In this document: positions 53,317 through 62,352 of the stretch, piece by piece
Position numbering within the stretch: position 1 is the stretch's first letter
How the letters are laid out: the number at the start of each line of letters is the position of its first letter
Origin: Bacillota bacterium
Lineage (GTDB): Bacteria > Bacillota > Clostridia > Lachnospirales > Lachnospiraceae
Reading direction: 5' to 3'
DNA length: 64,000 nt
Assembly (NCBI GenBank): GCA_023402845.1
Contig: JAEYFP010000013.1
Coordinates: 62,001 to 126,000, forward strand
Made by a program: the position numbers and the translations under genes
The notes under the pieces: model-generated
Told to the model about the DNA's origin: nothing
Database searches by the model: none
What the model saw: the letters and a program-made list of their open reading frames with translations, nothing else

Positions 53317-53345
53317 ATTTTACCTTACCGCAATTTTATCCGCAA
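53317..53345 (-). promoter_or_regulatory. Promoter of punA operon
   Basis: Minus-strand TTGCGG (53340-53345), 17 bases, TAAAAT (53317-53322), 37 bases before the start codon. Confidence 0.6.
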
Positions 53346-53395
53346 CCCCCAATGTCGGCTTATGTGTTGCTAAGAACAGCGTGAACAGTAACATT

Positions 53396-54886
53396 TTAAA
53401 TAATAATGCAGATCAACCCGCCTGTGCTGTCATTTACGATTTTCTGCATCGTTTCCTGCAGCTTCACCTGGCTTTCATCATTGATCATCGTAATTTTGCT
53501 CTTGATGCCGTCCTGTACCAATTGTTCAATGCTCTTTCCGAAAATATTCGTATCCCATATGCTGTTATCAGCTGCCGAGTTCTCCTTGATATAGGTGATC
53601 AGATCCTCCGCCTGCTCCTGTGTGCCGACAATCGGAGCAATTTCCGTTTCGATCAGCGCTTTGATCAAATGAATTGACGGACTTTCCGCTTTTATTTTTA
53701 CACCAAATTTGTTTCCATGCCTGATAATTTCCGGCTCCTGAAGCGAAATTTCACACCTCTCCGGTGTCACGACGCCATAGCCTTTGAATCGCACGCTGTC
53801 AAGCGCATTTAATACTTTCACATATTCCTTTTTCATAGATGACAGTTCCTGCAAAATGCGCATCAGGCAATAATCATTGTCCACAGACTCCCCAACAAGT
53901 TCACTGATCAGCTCATAATAAAATGCATCGTCGATCGAAAACTGTACCTGTACGATCCCCGTCGCCAAATCTGTCCGATCCACCTTGCACTGCTTGATAT
54001 AGCTGCTGTCTGCCTGCATGTCACTGTCTATGACGTCTCTCATTGTATAGACACCGTTTAACAGATCCTTCACACGTTCCACTATATCCAGCTTTACCGG
54101 ATGATCATTTGCCAGTAATTCTACCCATTTCGGCATATAAAATTCCATGACGGAAACAGGAAATTCATAAAGCATATTGGAAAGAATTCTGAAAATATCC
54201 TCTTTCTTAAGCTGCTCGCAGTTCACTGTCTGCGCGTTCACCTGATAAGTCTCTTCCATTTCCTTTGCGGCTCTTTGTGCTTCCTCACTATAAGGTCTCG
54301 CACTGTTGACAAGTACAATAAAAGGCTTGCCGATCCGTTTTAACTCCATGATCGTCTTTTCTTCCGCCGCCACATAATTCTCCTTTGGGATTTCGCCGAA
54401 TGAGCCGTCCGTCACAATAACAATCCCGATTGTAGAGTGGTCGTTGATGACTTTGCGCGTGCCAATTTCCGCCGCCTGTGTGAACGGGATTTCATAGTTG
54501 TACCATGGTGTTTTAACCATGCGTTCGCTGTCTTCCTCCAGATGCCCGGCGGCTCCCTCAACCATATAACCTACACAGTCAATCATGCGTACTTTAACAT
54601 CTACATTGCCGTTCAAGGAGATATTGACTGCTTCCTTCGGAATGAATTTGGGTTCCGTCGTCGTGATCGTTCTTCCGCCCGCACTTTGAGGAAGCTCATC
54701 CCTTGTTCTGGCAATTTCATATTCGTCTTTCATGACGGGCAGCACGAGCAAATCCATAAACCGCTTAATAAAGGTGGACTTTCCCGTTCTGACCGGACCG
54801 ACAACCCCTATGTAAATTTCTCCGTTCGTTCTCTGTTGTATATCCTTGTACAAGTTAAATTCATGATCTTCATTCATTTTTTCCAT
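53396..54886 (-). CDS. spoIVA: Stage IV sporulation protein A
   Basis: This 496-residue protein is the base layer of the spore coat; it hydrolyses ATP and polymerises on the forespore surface. The P-loop is GVVGPVRTGKSTFIKRF (about 28-44). The segments GGRTITTTEPKFIPKEA and RMIDCVGYMVEGAAGHLE (nucleotide-sensing) are strongly SpoIVA-like. A C-terminal coat-anchoring end (ICIII) closes it. The start at 54886 has AGGGG seven bases upstream. In Bacillus the gene is under sigma-E; a sigma-E-like -10 is seen here within an inverted repeat. Confidence 0.97.
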   Translation of the reverse strand: MEKMNEDHEFNLYKDIQQRTNGEIYIGVVGPVRTGKSTFIKRFMDLLVLPVMKDEYEIARTRDELPQSAGGRTITTTEPKFIPKEAVNISLNGNVDVKVRMIDCVGYMVEGAAGHLEEDSERMVKTPWYNYEIPFTQAAEIGTRKVINDHSTIGIVIVTDGSFGEIPKENYVAAEEKTIMELKRIGKPFIVLVNSARPYSEEAQRAAKEMEETYQVNAQTVNCEQLKKEDIFRILSNMLYEFPVSVMEFYMPKWVELLANDHPVKLDIVERVKDLLNGVYTMRDVIDSDMQADSSYIKQCKVDRTDLATGIVQVQFSIDDAFYYELISELVGESVDNDYCLMRILQELSSMKKEYVKVLNALDSVRFKGYGVVTPERCEISLQEPEIIRHGNKFGVKIKAESPSIHLIKALIETEIAPIVGTQEQAEDLITYIKENSAADNSIWDTNIFGKSIEQLVQDGIKSKITMINDESQVKLQETMQKIVNDSTGGLICIII

Positions 54887-54891
54887 AAAAA

Positions 54892-54929
54892 TTCCCCTTA
54901 CCGGTTTGTAACATTATATGTAAGGGGAA
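54892..54929 (-). promoter_or_regulatory. spoIVA control region: inverted repeat with sigma-E-like -10
   Basis: TTCCCCTTAC (minus strand 54929-54920) is repeated inverted as GTAAGGGGAA (54901-54892), 10 bp perfect with an 18-base gap. The second arm is the spoIVA ribosome site. A CATATAAT element (54920-54913), a good sigma-E-type -10, lies in the gap. No strong -35 was found. If transcription starts from this -10, the first arm is not in the mRNA, so the repeat could work as a DNA site. Confidence 0.45.
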
Positions 54930-54991
54930 AGGATGTTTATTACCTTTTGTCTGAATTTTTATAAGAGTCGTCCATGCCCCGACGATCCGTT

Positions 54992-56050
54992 TCAAAGAAA
55001 TTCAATCCGTTCGATTTTCTTCTCGATATGTAAGAACAGATCTACTAATTGCGGGTCAAAATGGGTACCTCCCCACAAGCGGATGCGGTTCATCGCCTCA
55101 CCGTGTGTAAGCGGTTCATCCCCGTCATTTTCATTTCTGAAACTATCATAACTGTTTACGATCGCAAGAATCCGTGCCTCAATCGGTATCTTGTTTGTTA
55201 CCAGCCGATCAGGGTAACCCTCTCCGTCCCAGCGCTCATGATGACTTCTGCACATATGGTACGCATAAGACAAAAACGGGCTCTGCGGCACAACCTCCAT
55301 AGCTTTCCTGATGGCCTGTCCGCCAAACTCTGTATGCGCATGATGGAGTTTCTTTTCCTGAAGATTCAAATCACTGCCATTGATCAGACACCGATCCGGA
55401 ATACAGATCTTTCCGATATCATGCACTCTTGCTGCAGGCACGATAAGACGCGCGTCTGCAGCAGAAATACCGGACTGCTTTGCACGAATAATTTCTTCCA
55501 TGTACAGGCGCATATAAGCTTCCACACGCTGAGAATGTTCAAACAGCAGCGGGGAACGGTTCTTCATCAGCTTTGAAAACAGTTCAACGACCGTCTGACT
55601 TAACTCTGCGGCATTATGCGTCTTTTTTTGCAGAATTTCCGAAAGTGCTTCATTGCCGCGTTTTAACTTTCGCTCGGCACTCAGTATCTGTGCACTCATA
55701 TCGATATGTTCCCGCAAAAGCTCTCCCGCATAGGGCTTTTTGATGTAATCAACCTTGCCGGTCAGCAAGCTCTCCTGCTTCTGACTGACATCCTCCCATT
55801 CGGTCATAAGCAGAATCCTGATCCTCCTCAGCTTCGGATTACTTTTCAGTTCCTTCAGTACGGGCAGACTGCTTTCCTCGGGCATATTTAAATCCAGTAA
55901 AACAATATGCGGCGGCTCCATCATATTCTTCAATACCTCAAGCGCTCTGGCCCCCGATGTGATCGACAGGATTTCATACTCATCCTCCAAAGCTTTTTTG
56001 GCCGTGGCAAGATTTGTTAAGTTATCGTCGACAATCATCACCTTATACAT
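54992..56050 (-). CDS. Response regulator with HD-GYP domain
   Basis: This 352-residue protein has a receiver domain (1-120; phospho-acceptor Asp in VLLDLNMPEE, Lys in IKKPY). An HD-GYP domain (about 150-345) follows. The HD-GYP marks are visible: FEHSQRVEAYM, VHDIGKICIPD, a helix with HHAHTEFGGQ, and HHERWDGEGYPDRL. HD-GYP enzymes hydrolyse c-di-GMP. The usual ADVFDALT segment is AIVNSYDSF, keeping the Asp but little else. Start 56050 has GGAG six bases upstream. It lies upstream of spoIVA and downstream of the CoxE/MoxR pair. Confidence 0.88.
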   Translation of the reverse strand: MYKVMIVDDNLTNLATAKKALEDEYEILSITSGARALEVLKNMMEPPHIVLLDLNMPEESSLPVLKELKSNPKLRRIRILLMTEWEDVSQKQESLLTGKVDYIKKPYAGELLREHIDMSAQILSAERKLKRGNEALSEILQKKTHNAAELSQTVVELFSKLMKNRSPLLFEHSQRVEAYMRLYMEEIIRAKQSGISAADARLIVPAARVHDIGKICIPDRCLINGSDLNLQEKKLHHAHTEFGGQAIRKAMEVVPQSPFLSYAYHMCRSHHERWDGEGYPDRLVTNKIPIEARILAIVNSYDSFRNENDGDEPLTHGEAMNRIRLWGGTHFDPQLVDLFLHIEKKIERIEFL

Positions 56051-56118
56051 CGCAGTCTCCATTCTCAGTCGTTTCTATTGCCCTCAGGCAAACAAATAGC
56101 AGGTTCTCCGGTTAAAAC

Positions 56119-57330
56119 CTATCTCGCCGTCATCAGATACTTCATGCCTTCCTTCAGACCGTCAACCGTCAGGCGGTACATTTGAAAAATATTCTTTATT
56201 ACGGTTTCCGCTTCTCTCCACGGGGCATGTCCCTGCGCCATCTTCGGGTTCAGCCAAATAATGCGTTTAAAGTGCCGTTTCATGAGATGCAGCCATTCAT
56301 ATCCGGATAGGCCGTCATTGGGGCCCCTGTAATTTCCAGTTGTAGAATACAGTTCTTCCGGCGCCATCGCCGCATCCCCAACAATGATGACCTTATAGTC
56401 GCCGTCCAGGTTTTTGAACAGCCATTCTGTCTCAATCCAATCCCCGTTCTCACACTCCGGTGTGTTATATAATCTGGAATAAATACAATTATGAAAATAA
56501 TACATTTTTACATCCTTAAAATGATTGGATTTGTCCACTGACTGAAATAATTCGTTCAGCAGACTGCTGTACGGGATCATCGTACCCCCGGAATCCATTA
56601 AAAGCAGCAGCTTTACTGTATTCCGGCGCGGGCGGTCAAATACGATCTGCAGATAGCCCCCATTATTACAGGTCTTATCCACTGTCCCTGTGATGTCCAA
56701 CTCGGTCTTTGGAATATCAATCCTTGAGGAAAACTGGCGCAGTTTTTTTAAGGCCACCTGAAACTGCCTGTTGTCAAGCACGCGGTCATTTCTGAAATCA
56801 CGAAATTTCCGTTCACCGATAACCTGAAACGCGGACTGATAGCCGGTGTAACCGCCGATACGAACGCCGCCCATGTGCCCGCTGAGATTGCCGAATGAGG
56901 AATTTCCCGTCGTACCGATCCATTGATTACCGCCGTTGTGCTCCGCATCCTGTTCCTTCTGGCGTTCTCTGAATTTCTCCAAAACTTCCTCTTTATCAAG
57001 CGGATTTGCTTCCCCCTCTACGGCACCTCTCTCAAGCTCCAGCTCTTTGCTCAGTTCTGCCAGTTCCGGTTTGTCAAGCCATCGCTTCAACTGTTCGGAA
57101 ATATCATCATAAGTTCCGTGGATACCTTTGAAATATTCATCAAAGATCATATCAAATTTATCAAAATCTGTTTCTGTTTTGACAAGAATCATACGGGAAA
57201 TATAATAAAACTCCGTAATGCTTGAACGGCACAATCCCCTGTCCATTACTTCCACGAGAGAAAGCCATTCACTAAGCGATACATCCATCCCTTTTTCCCG
57301 CAGAAAATAAAAAAAGTCAGTAAACATCAT
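56119..57330 (-). CDS. VWA-domain protein, CoxE-like
   Basis: This 403-residue cytoplasmic protein has a helical, acidic N-terminal half (about 1-150) and a von Willebrand A domain (about 230-390). The metal-site loop reads LLMDSGGTMIPYSS, i.e. DxGGT in place of the canonical DxSxS, so metal binding may be altered. The MIDAS Asp and Thr elsewhere are partly kept (VIIVGDAAM). It follows the MoxR ATPase by 5 bases. MoxR-VWA pairs act as chaperone-like systems that insert cofactors or remodel complexes; the client is not evident. Two adjacent ATGs are possible starts. Confidence 0.8.
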   Translation of the reverse strand: MMFTDFFYFLREKGMDVSLSEWLSLVEVMDRGLCRSSITEFYYISRMILVKTETDFDKFDMIFDEYFKGIHGTYDDISEQLKRWLDKPELAELSKELELERGAVEGEANPLDKEEVLEKFRERQKEQDAEHNGGNQWIGTTGNSSFGNLSGHMGGVRIGGYTGYQSAFQVIGERKFRDFRNDRVLDNRQFQVALKKLRQFSSRIDIPKTELDITGTVDKTCNNGGYLQIVFDRPRRNTVKLLLLMDSGGTMIPYSSLLNELFQSVDKSNHFKDVKMYYFHNCIYSRLYNTPECENGDWIETEWLFKNLDGDYKVIIVGDAAMAPEELYSTTGNYRGPNDGLSGYEWLHLMKRHFKRIIWLNPKMAQGHAPWREAETVIKNIFQMYRLTVDGLKEGMKYLMTAR

Positions 57331-57335
57331 CCCAC

Positions 57336-58157
57336 CTATTTCTGTGCGTGCAGCACGGCTTCCAGATCCTCATCCTTTTTGATGACAGTTCCGATAAACG
57401 GCAGCTCCTTCTGAATCCGGTCCGCCGGTATCCCGCCAAGCTGCAGCGCACGAATCCAATCAATCAGTTCGGAGGTGCTCGGCTTTTTCTTTATATCCCG
57501 CATTTCACGGATTTCATAAAATACCTCCATTGCGTTCTGAAGTAAGTGCTCTTCAACACGGGCAAAATGCGTCATGACAATTTCCTGCATAAGCTTCTTA
57601 TCAGGGAATGCAATATAATGGAAAATGCATCTTCTTAAGAATGCATCCGGCAGTTCCTTTTCAGCATTGGAAGTGATAATCACGATCGGGCGTTTCTTTG
57701 CCGTAACTGTCTCCTTTGTCTCATGAATATAGAACTCCATTTGGTCAAGCTCCCAAAGCAGGTCATTGGGAAACTCCAGATCTGCCTTGTCAATTTCGTC
57801 AATAAGAAGCACAACCTGATCTTCTGAAGAAAATGCCTCTCCGAGCTTTCCGAGCTTAATATATCTTGCAATATCATCCACTCCCTCTTCACCAAACTGG
57901 CCATCATAGAGGCGTTGTATTGTATCATACATATATAATCCGTCCTGAGCCTTTGTCGTTGACTTAATATTCCATATGAGCAGCCTCATTCCAAGCGATT
58001 CCGCAATCGCATCAGCTAACATTGTTTTTCCTGTACCCGGCTCTCCCTTGATCAAAAGCGGCTTTTCAAGTGCCCTCGCCACATTGACTGCCGACATCAG
58101 CTCCTCAGAAGCAACATAGGTTCCCGTACTTTTAAATCCATTTTCATTAATATTCAT
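57336..58157 (-). CDS. MoxR-family AAA+ ATPase
   Basis: This 273-residue ATPase has Walker A IKGEPGTGKTMLADAIA (about 36-52), Walker B VVLLIDEIDKADLEF, sensor 1 at IVIITSNAEKELP and an arginine-bearing DAFLRRCIFHYIAF. It is the short MoxR type without extra domains. Start 58157 follows GGGGATCA; 58160 is the next choice. With the VWA gene 5 bases downstream it forms a two-gene chaperone-type unit. Confidence 0.88.
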   Translation of the reverse strand: MNINENGFKSTGTYVASEELMSAVNVARALEKPLLIKGEPGTGKTMLADAIAESLGMRLLIWNIKSTTKAQDGLYMYDTIQRLYDGQFGEEGVDDIARYIKLGKLGEAFSSEDQVVLLIDEIDKADLEFPNDLLWELDQMEFYIHETKETVTAKKRPIVIITSNAEKELPDAFLRRCIFHYIAFPDKKLMQEIVMTHFARVEEHLLQNAMEVFYEIREMRDIKKKPSTSELIDWIRALQLGGIPADRIQKELPFIGTVIKKDEDLEAVLHAQK

Positions 58158-58300
58158 CATTGATCCCCAGTGCTTCTCTTTGCACTGCCTCCATCCATAG
58201 AATTGGTTTTTCCGTTTCATCAGATATTTCTTGCAAAACGCTTTGCTATTATGTTACGATATTCCGGTATGAAAATCAAGATCATAATAGAGGTGCTTCC

Positions 58301-59161
58301 ATGATTAAACAAATTTATCAAGAAAAAAAAACACTGCTTTCTTTTGAGGTATTCCCGCCTAAAAAGGTGGATGATTTTCCGGCCGTCTACAGTACACTTG
58401 ACGAATTAAAGACGCTTTCTCCTGACTTTATCAGCGTCACGTTCGGTGCCGGCGGCAGTAATTCCAAAAAAACAGCGGAAATTGCTTCCTATATTCAGAA
58501 TGAGTGCCAAATTGAAGCGCTCTTACATATGACCTGTGTCGGCTATAAGCGCTCAGATTTAGAAGAAGCTCTGCTGCTTCTGAAAAACAGCGGCTTGCAC
58601 AATCTGCTTGCACTGCGCGGTGACCGCCCACAGCTCATGACGGACGAGCAATATGAGGGCCGTGATTTCCTCTATGCAAATGAAATGATCGCCTTTCTCC
58701 GAACACATTACAGCGATGAGCTTTGTATCGGTGCCGCCTGCTATCCTGAAAAGCATTTCGAAGCCGAAACGATTGATGCAGATTTGCGGATGCTCTGCCA
58801 AAAGGTCAATGCCGGCGCAGATTTTTTGATTACACAGATGTTTTTTGATAACAATCTGTTCTACAGCTTCCGGGAAAAGGTAGAGAAAATGGGAATTTCG
58901 CTCCCGATCTCGACCGGCATCATGCCGATCACAAGTGCAAATCAGCTTGGCCGCTCTGTTTCTCTGTCCGGCTCCTCCGTGCCGAAAAAACTGACTGATA
59001 TCATTGCCAAATATGGTGAATCAGCGGTCGATATGCGCAAAGCCGGCATAGAATATGCGGTTGGACAGATTAAGGATTTAAAGAATAATGGCGTTGACGG
59101 CATCCATCTATATACAATGAACAAAGCCGCCACTGCGAAGGAAATTCTTTCCATGCTATAA
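58301..59161 (+). CDS. metF: Methylenetetrahydrofolate reductase
   Basis: This 286-residue flavin enzyme reduces methylene-THF to methyl-THF for methionine synthesis or acetogenesis. Motifs are LSFEVFPPKK (about 12-21), ISVTFGAGGS, HMTCVGY, LALRGDRPQ, GAACYPEKH, FLITQMFFDNNLF and GIMPITSANQL. Start 58301 has AGAGGTG five bases upstream; the upstream reading frame is not supported. A bidirectional terminator follows. metH, acsE and similar genes are absent nearby. Confidence 0.95.
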   Translation: MIKQIYQEKKTLLSFEVFPPKKVDDFPAVYSTLDELKTLSPDFISVTFGAGGSNSKKTAEIASYIQNECQIEALLHMTCVGYKRSDLEEALLLLKNSGLHNLLALRGDRPQLMTDEQYEGRDFLYANEMIAFLRTHYSDELCIGAACYPEKHFEAETIDADLRMLCQKVNAGADFLITQMFFDNNLFYSFREKVEKMGISLPISTGIMPITSANQLGRSVSLSGSSVPKKLTDIIAKYGESAVDMRKAGIEYAVGQIKDLKNNGVDGIHLYTMNKAATAKEILSML

Positions 59162-59210
59162 ACTATGGAGATACCCATATGGAAATCCGAAGGAAGTTTC
59201 TATATAAAAA

Positions 59211-59259
59211 ATAATAGTGTGAGGAATGTCACTTTGAACTGATTCCTCACACTTTTTAT
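59211..59259. terminator. Bidirectional terminator between metF and gpsA
   Basis: AGTGTGAGGAAT (59216-59227) and ATTCCTCACACT (59242-59253) form a perfect 12-bp stem. TTTTTATT follows on the plus strand and a T-rich run follows on the minus strand. Confidence 0.9.
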
Positions 59260-59285
59260 TTGCAATGTTATCGACCAAATAACAA

Positions 59286-60305
59286 TCAGCGCTGTTCTTC
59301 CCAGGGTAGAAATGAATTCTCCAGTTTTTTGTCGCGCTGCATCAATTCTTTTACTGCATCCGAAGCCGGCTTTCCGTGGAACAGAACCGCATTTACCTGT
59401 TCGATAATCGGCATATCAACCTCATACTTTTCAGCCAACTCAACTGCGGCTTTTGTGGAATAAACGCCCTCAACAACCATTTTGACCTCTTCCATAGCTT
59501 CTTCCATAGAATGACCCTGACCGATCAAAATGCCGGCACGCCTGTTTCTCGAATGCATGCTTGCGCATGTCACGATCAGATCGCCGATACCGGTGAGCCC
59601 GCAAAAAGTTTCCATCTTTCCACCCATTTTTACACCCAGCCGGGCAATTTCCGAAATCCCTCTTGTAATCAGTGCAGCCTTGGTATTGTCACCATACCCC
59701 AGTCCATCGGCTATTCCCGCTGCAAGAGCCACCACGTTTTTTAGGGCACCTCCGAGTTCAATCCCCAGCACATCCGGACTTGTATAGACCCGAAACGACT
59801 CATTCATAAACATATTCTGAACGTATTCTGCTGTTTCTTTTTCTTTCGCGCCGACAACACAGGTAGTAGGAATGCCTCTTCCCACCTCCTCCGCATGTGA
59901 CGGACCGGACATCACAGCGATTTTGACCTGCGGAATTTCTTCTTTTATAATATCAGTCAAGGTATCAAGCGTATTTTCTTCAATTCCCTTGGCTACATTA
60001 ACAACGATTTGATCTTTTTGTGCAACATTTCCTAGCAGATGAGCCGTACTTCTCGTATAAGGAGACGGCACCGCAAGCACGAGCAGTTCCCTTCCCCAAA
60101 CTGCCTCTTTTAAATCCGTCGTAAAAAGCATGTCCTCCGGAAGCCGTACACCCGGCAATTTCTCTTTATGCTCATGCTCCTTTTTCAGCATCTCAATTTC
60201 CGCTTCCATAATAGACCAGATCGTCACCTCGTGTCCGTTTTTGTGAAGCACAAGCGACAGTGCGATTCCCCAGCTTCCTGCGCCGATAATACTTATCTTT
60301 GCCAT
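59286..60305 (-). CDS. gpsA: Glycerol-3-phosphate dehydrogenase (NAD(P)+)
   Basis: This 339-residue enzyme makes sn-glycerol 3-phosphate for phospholipids. NAD(P) motif GAGSWGIALSLVL is at residues 7-19. Catalytic and substrate segments are MSGPSHAEEVGRG and ALKNVVALAAGIADGLGYGDNTKAALITRG. It lies 14 bases downstream of plsY, whose enzyme uses the product, so the two form a lipid-precursor unit. A CAGGAGGTAGCAG ribosome site precedes the ATG. Confidence 0.96.
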   Translation of the reverse strand: MAKISIIGAGSWGIALSLVLHKNGHEVTIWSIMEAEIEMLKKEHEHKEKLPGVRLPEDMLFTTDLKEAVWGRELLVLAVPSPYTRSTAHLLGNVAQKDQIVVNVAKGIEENTLDTLTDIIKEEIPQVKIAVMSGPSHAEEVGRGIPTTCVVGAKEKETAEYVQNMFMNESFRVYTSPDVLGIELGGALKNVVALAAGIADGLGYGDNTKAALITRGISEIARLGVKMGGKMETFCGLTGIGDLIVTCASMHSRNRRAGILIGQGHSMEEAMEEVKMVVEGVYSTKAAVELAEKYEVDMPIIEQVNAVLFHGKPASDAVKELMQRDKKLENSFLPWEEQR

Positions 60306-60319
60306 TCTGCTACCTCCTG

Positions 60320-61030
60320 TTATTCATTTTGGCCTTTTTCTGCAAGCCCTTGAGCAGCCTGTTTTGATAAATCGATTTCCGGCTTCTTTTTTAAATAAGT
60401 CTTTCTCTCATTACCGTGCAGCAAGCGCTTAATATTTTCTTTATGTCTTACAAATGCCATAATTGCCAGCAAAATTACGACTATGTAAAATTCATTCAGC
60501 ATCGGGCGCGCGATTTCCTGCGGAAAGCCAAAAAATCCCTGTTCTCCCAATACGACAACTTCTATCATCAATCCCACATATACGAGCATCGAACCAAGTG
60601 AAACATAATGGGTCAAAAAAAACGTGCCAAAAAATGTGATCACACCAAAAAGTGTCAAAAGCGGCCCGAACGAAATCACGATACCTGCTGTTGCCGCGAT
60701 TCCTTTTCCGCCCTTAAAATGCATATAAAACGGATAATTATGTCCAAGCACCGCACCCGCACCCGCATAAAGCTGCAAAAGCTTGATCCAGTCCTTACAG
60801 CTTACACCAAACAAAAGATAGCAAAGCAGCACCGCAAGCAAACATTTCACCGCATCCCCAAGCAGCACGACAGCTCCGTACTTTGCGCCCATTGTTCGAA
60901 GCACATTGGTCGTCCCGGCATTTTTACTGCCATGCTCCCTGATATCGATTCCTTTCATTTTGCCAACTAAATATCCCGTTTGGATCAAGCCGCACAAATA
61001 TCCGATCACCAGACATACAACACGCTCCAC
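60320..61030 (-). CDS. plsY: Acyl-phosphate glycerol-3-phosphate acyltransferase
   Basis: This 236-residue inner-membrane protein has five hydrophobic helices. Catalytic motifs are REHGSKNAGTTNVLRT (about 32-47), GAVLGHNYPFYMHFKGGKGIA (about 92-112) and the C-terminal NIKRLLHGNE. It acylates glycerol 3-phosphate with acyl phosphate. It begins with GTG, overlapping the der stop codon (TAGTG). The C-terminal 40 residues are longer than usual. Confidence 0.94.
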   Translation of the reverse strand: MERVVCLVIGYLCGLIQTGYLVGKMKGIDIREHGSKNAGTTNVLRTMGAKYGAVVLLGDAVKCLLAVLLCYLLFGVSCKDWIKLLQLYAGAGAVLGHNYPFYMHFKGGKGIAATAGIVISFGPLLTLFGVITFFGTFFLTHYVSLGSMLVYVGLMIEVVVLGEQGFFGFPQEIARPMLNEFYIVVILLAIMAFVRHKENIKRLLHGNERKTYLKKKPEIDLSKQAAQGLAEKGQNE

Positions 61031-62352
61031 TACTTTTCCCCTCTTTCACGAATGATAAACCTAAGCGGTGTCCCCCTGAAACCAAACGCCTCACGGATTT
61101 TATTTTCTATATATCTTGTATAAGAAAAATGCATTAATTCCTTATCATTGACGAAAATCACAAATGTCGGAGGCTTCACCGACACCTGCGTCATGTAAAA
61201 TAGCTTTAACCGCTTGCCTTTATCGGAAGGCGGCTGCTGAAGAGCGACTGCCTCCGACATAATTTCATTCAGCACGCCGGTCTGGATACGCATCGCATGA
61301 TTCTCAACAACAGCATCAATCATCTCAAACAGCTTGTTTAACCGCTGTCCTGTCAGCGCTGAAATAAAAATCATTTCTGCATAGGGCATATATGACAGCA
61401 CATTACGAACTTTTTTTTCAAATTGGTAGATCGTCTTATCATCTTTTTCGATAGCATCCCATTTATTTACCGCGATGATCACGCCCTTTCCGCTCTCATG
61501 GGCCACACCCGCAATTTTGGCATCCTGTTCCGTCACACCCTCGACGGCATCGATCACAATTACAACGACATCCGCTCGCTCGACCGCACCAACTGTCCTT
61601 ACTACCATATAATGTTCGAGTTCTTCTTTGACATTCTTTTTTCGCCTGAGTCCCGCCGTATCGATGAACACATACTCCGTGCCATGATGCATGACAGGTG
61701 TATCCACCGCATCTCTTGTCGTGCCCGCAATATCGGATACGATGACGCGGTTTTCACCGAGCAGCTTATTGATAATCGAAGATTTTCCGACATTCGGCTT
61801 TCCAACAATTGCAATGCGGGGACGCTCATCCTCCTCCTCTGACAGATCTGCCGGCTTAAAATGAGAAATTACCTCATCAAGCATATCGCCGAGCCCAAGC
61901 ATATTTGATGCGGAAATCGGGTGCGGATCTCCAATTCCCAAATTATAGAATTCATATACATCATTTTGGTATTTGTCAAAATTATCAACCTTATTTACAA
62001 CAAGCACGACGGGCTTTGCCGAACGGCGCAGCATATCTGCCACTTTAGAATCCGCATCCTGCAGTCCCTGCTTTACATCCACAATAAAAATGATGACATC
62101 AGCAGTATCGATTGCAATCTGTGCCTGCTCCCTCATCTGTGCCAGAATAAGATCCCGGCTCTCCGGCTCGATACCGCCGGTATCGATCAATGTAAATTTT
62201 CTTTCAAGCCATGTCACGTCCGCATAAATTCTGTCCCTTGTAATACCCGGTGTATCCTTTACAATACTGATACGTTCACCTGCAAGTACATTAAACAGCG
62301 TAGACTTGCCCACATTCGGACGGCCGACAACGGCTACAATTGGTTTACTCAT
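61030..62352 (-). CDS. der: GTPase Der (ribosome biogenesis)
   Basis: This 440-residue protein has two tandem GTPase domains: GRPNVGKSTLFN (about 9-20) and GKPNVGKSSIIN (about 184-195), each with DTAG/NKVD and DTAG/NKWD motifs. A KH-like C-terminal domain (about 355-440) follows. It assists 50S subunit assembly. It overlaps the DUF512 gene by 8 bases, an arrangement kept in many Clostridia. Confidence 0.97.
   Translation of the reverse strand: MSKPIVAVVGRPNVGKSTLFNVLAGERISIVKDTPGITRDRIYADVTWLERKFTLIDTGGIEPESRDLILAQMREQAQIAIDTADVIIFIVDVKQGLQDADSKVADMLRRSAKPVVLVVNKVDNFDKYQNDVYEFYNLGIGDPHPISASNMLGLGDMLDEVISHFKPADLSEEEDERPRIAIVGKPNVGKSSIINKLLGENRVIVSDIAGTTRDAVDTPVMHHGTEYVFIDTAGLRRKKNVKEELEHYMVVRTVGAVERADVVVIVIDAVEGVTEQDAKIAGVAHESGKGVIIAVNKWDAIEKDDKTIYQFEKKVRNVLSYMPYAEMIFISALTGQRLNKLFEMIDAVVENHAMRIQTGVLNEIMSEAVALQQPPSDKGKRLKLFYMTQVSVKPPTFVIFVNDKELMHFSYTRYIENKIREAFGFRGTPLRFIIRERGEK

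Noticed and set aside
53329..53403. 24-codon minus-strand frame with LFLATHKPTLGVADKIAV just after spoIVA
   Set aside because: The peptide loosely recalls ABC-ATPase or glycosyltransferase segments, but it has no ribosome site and overlaps the punA promoter. Chance is more likely than a gene remnant.
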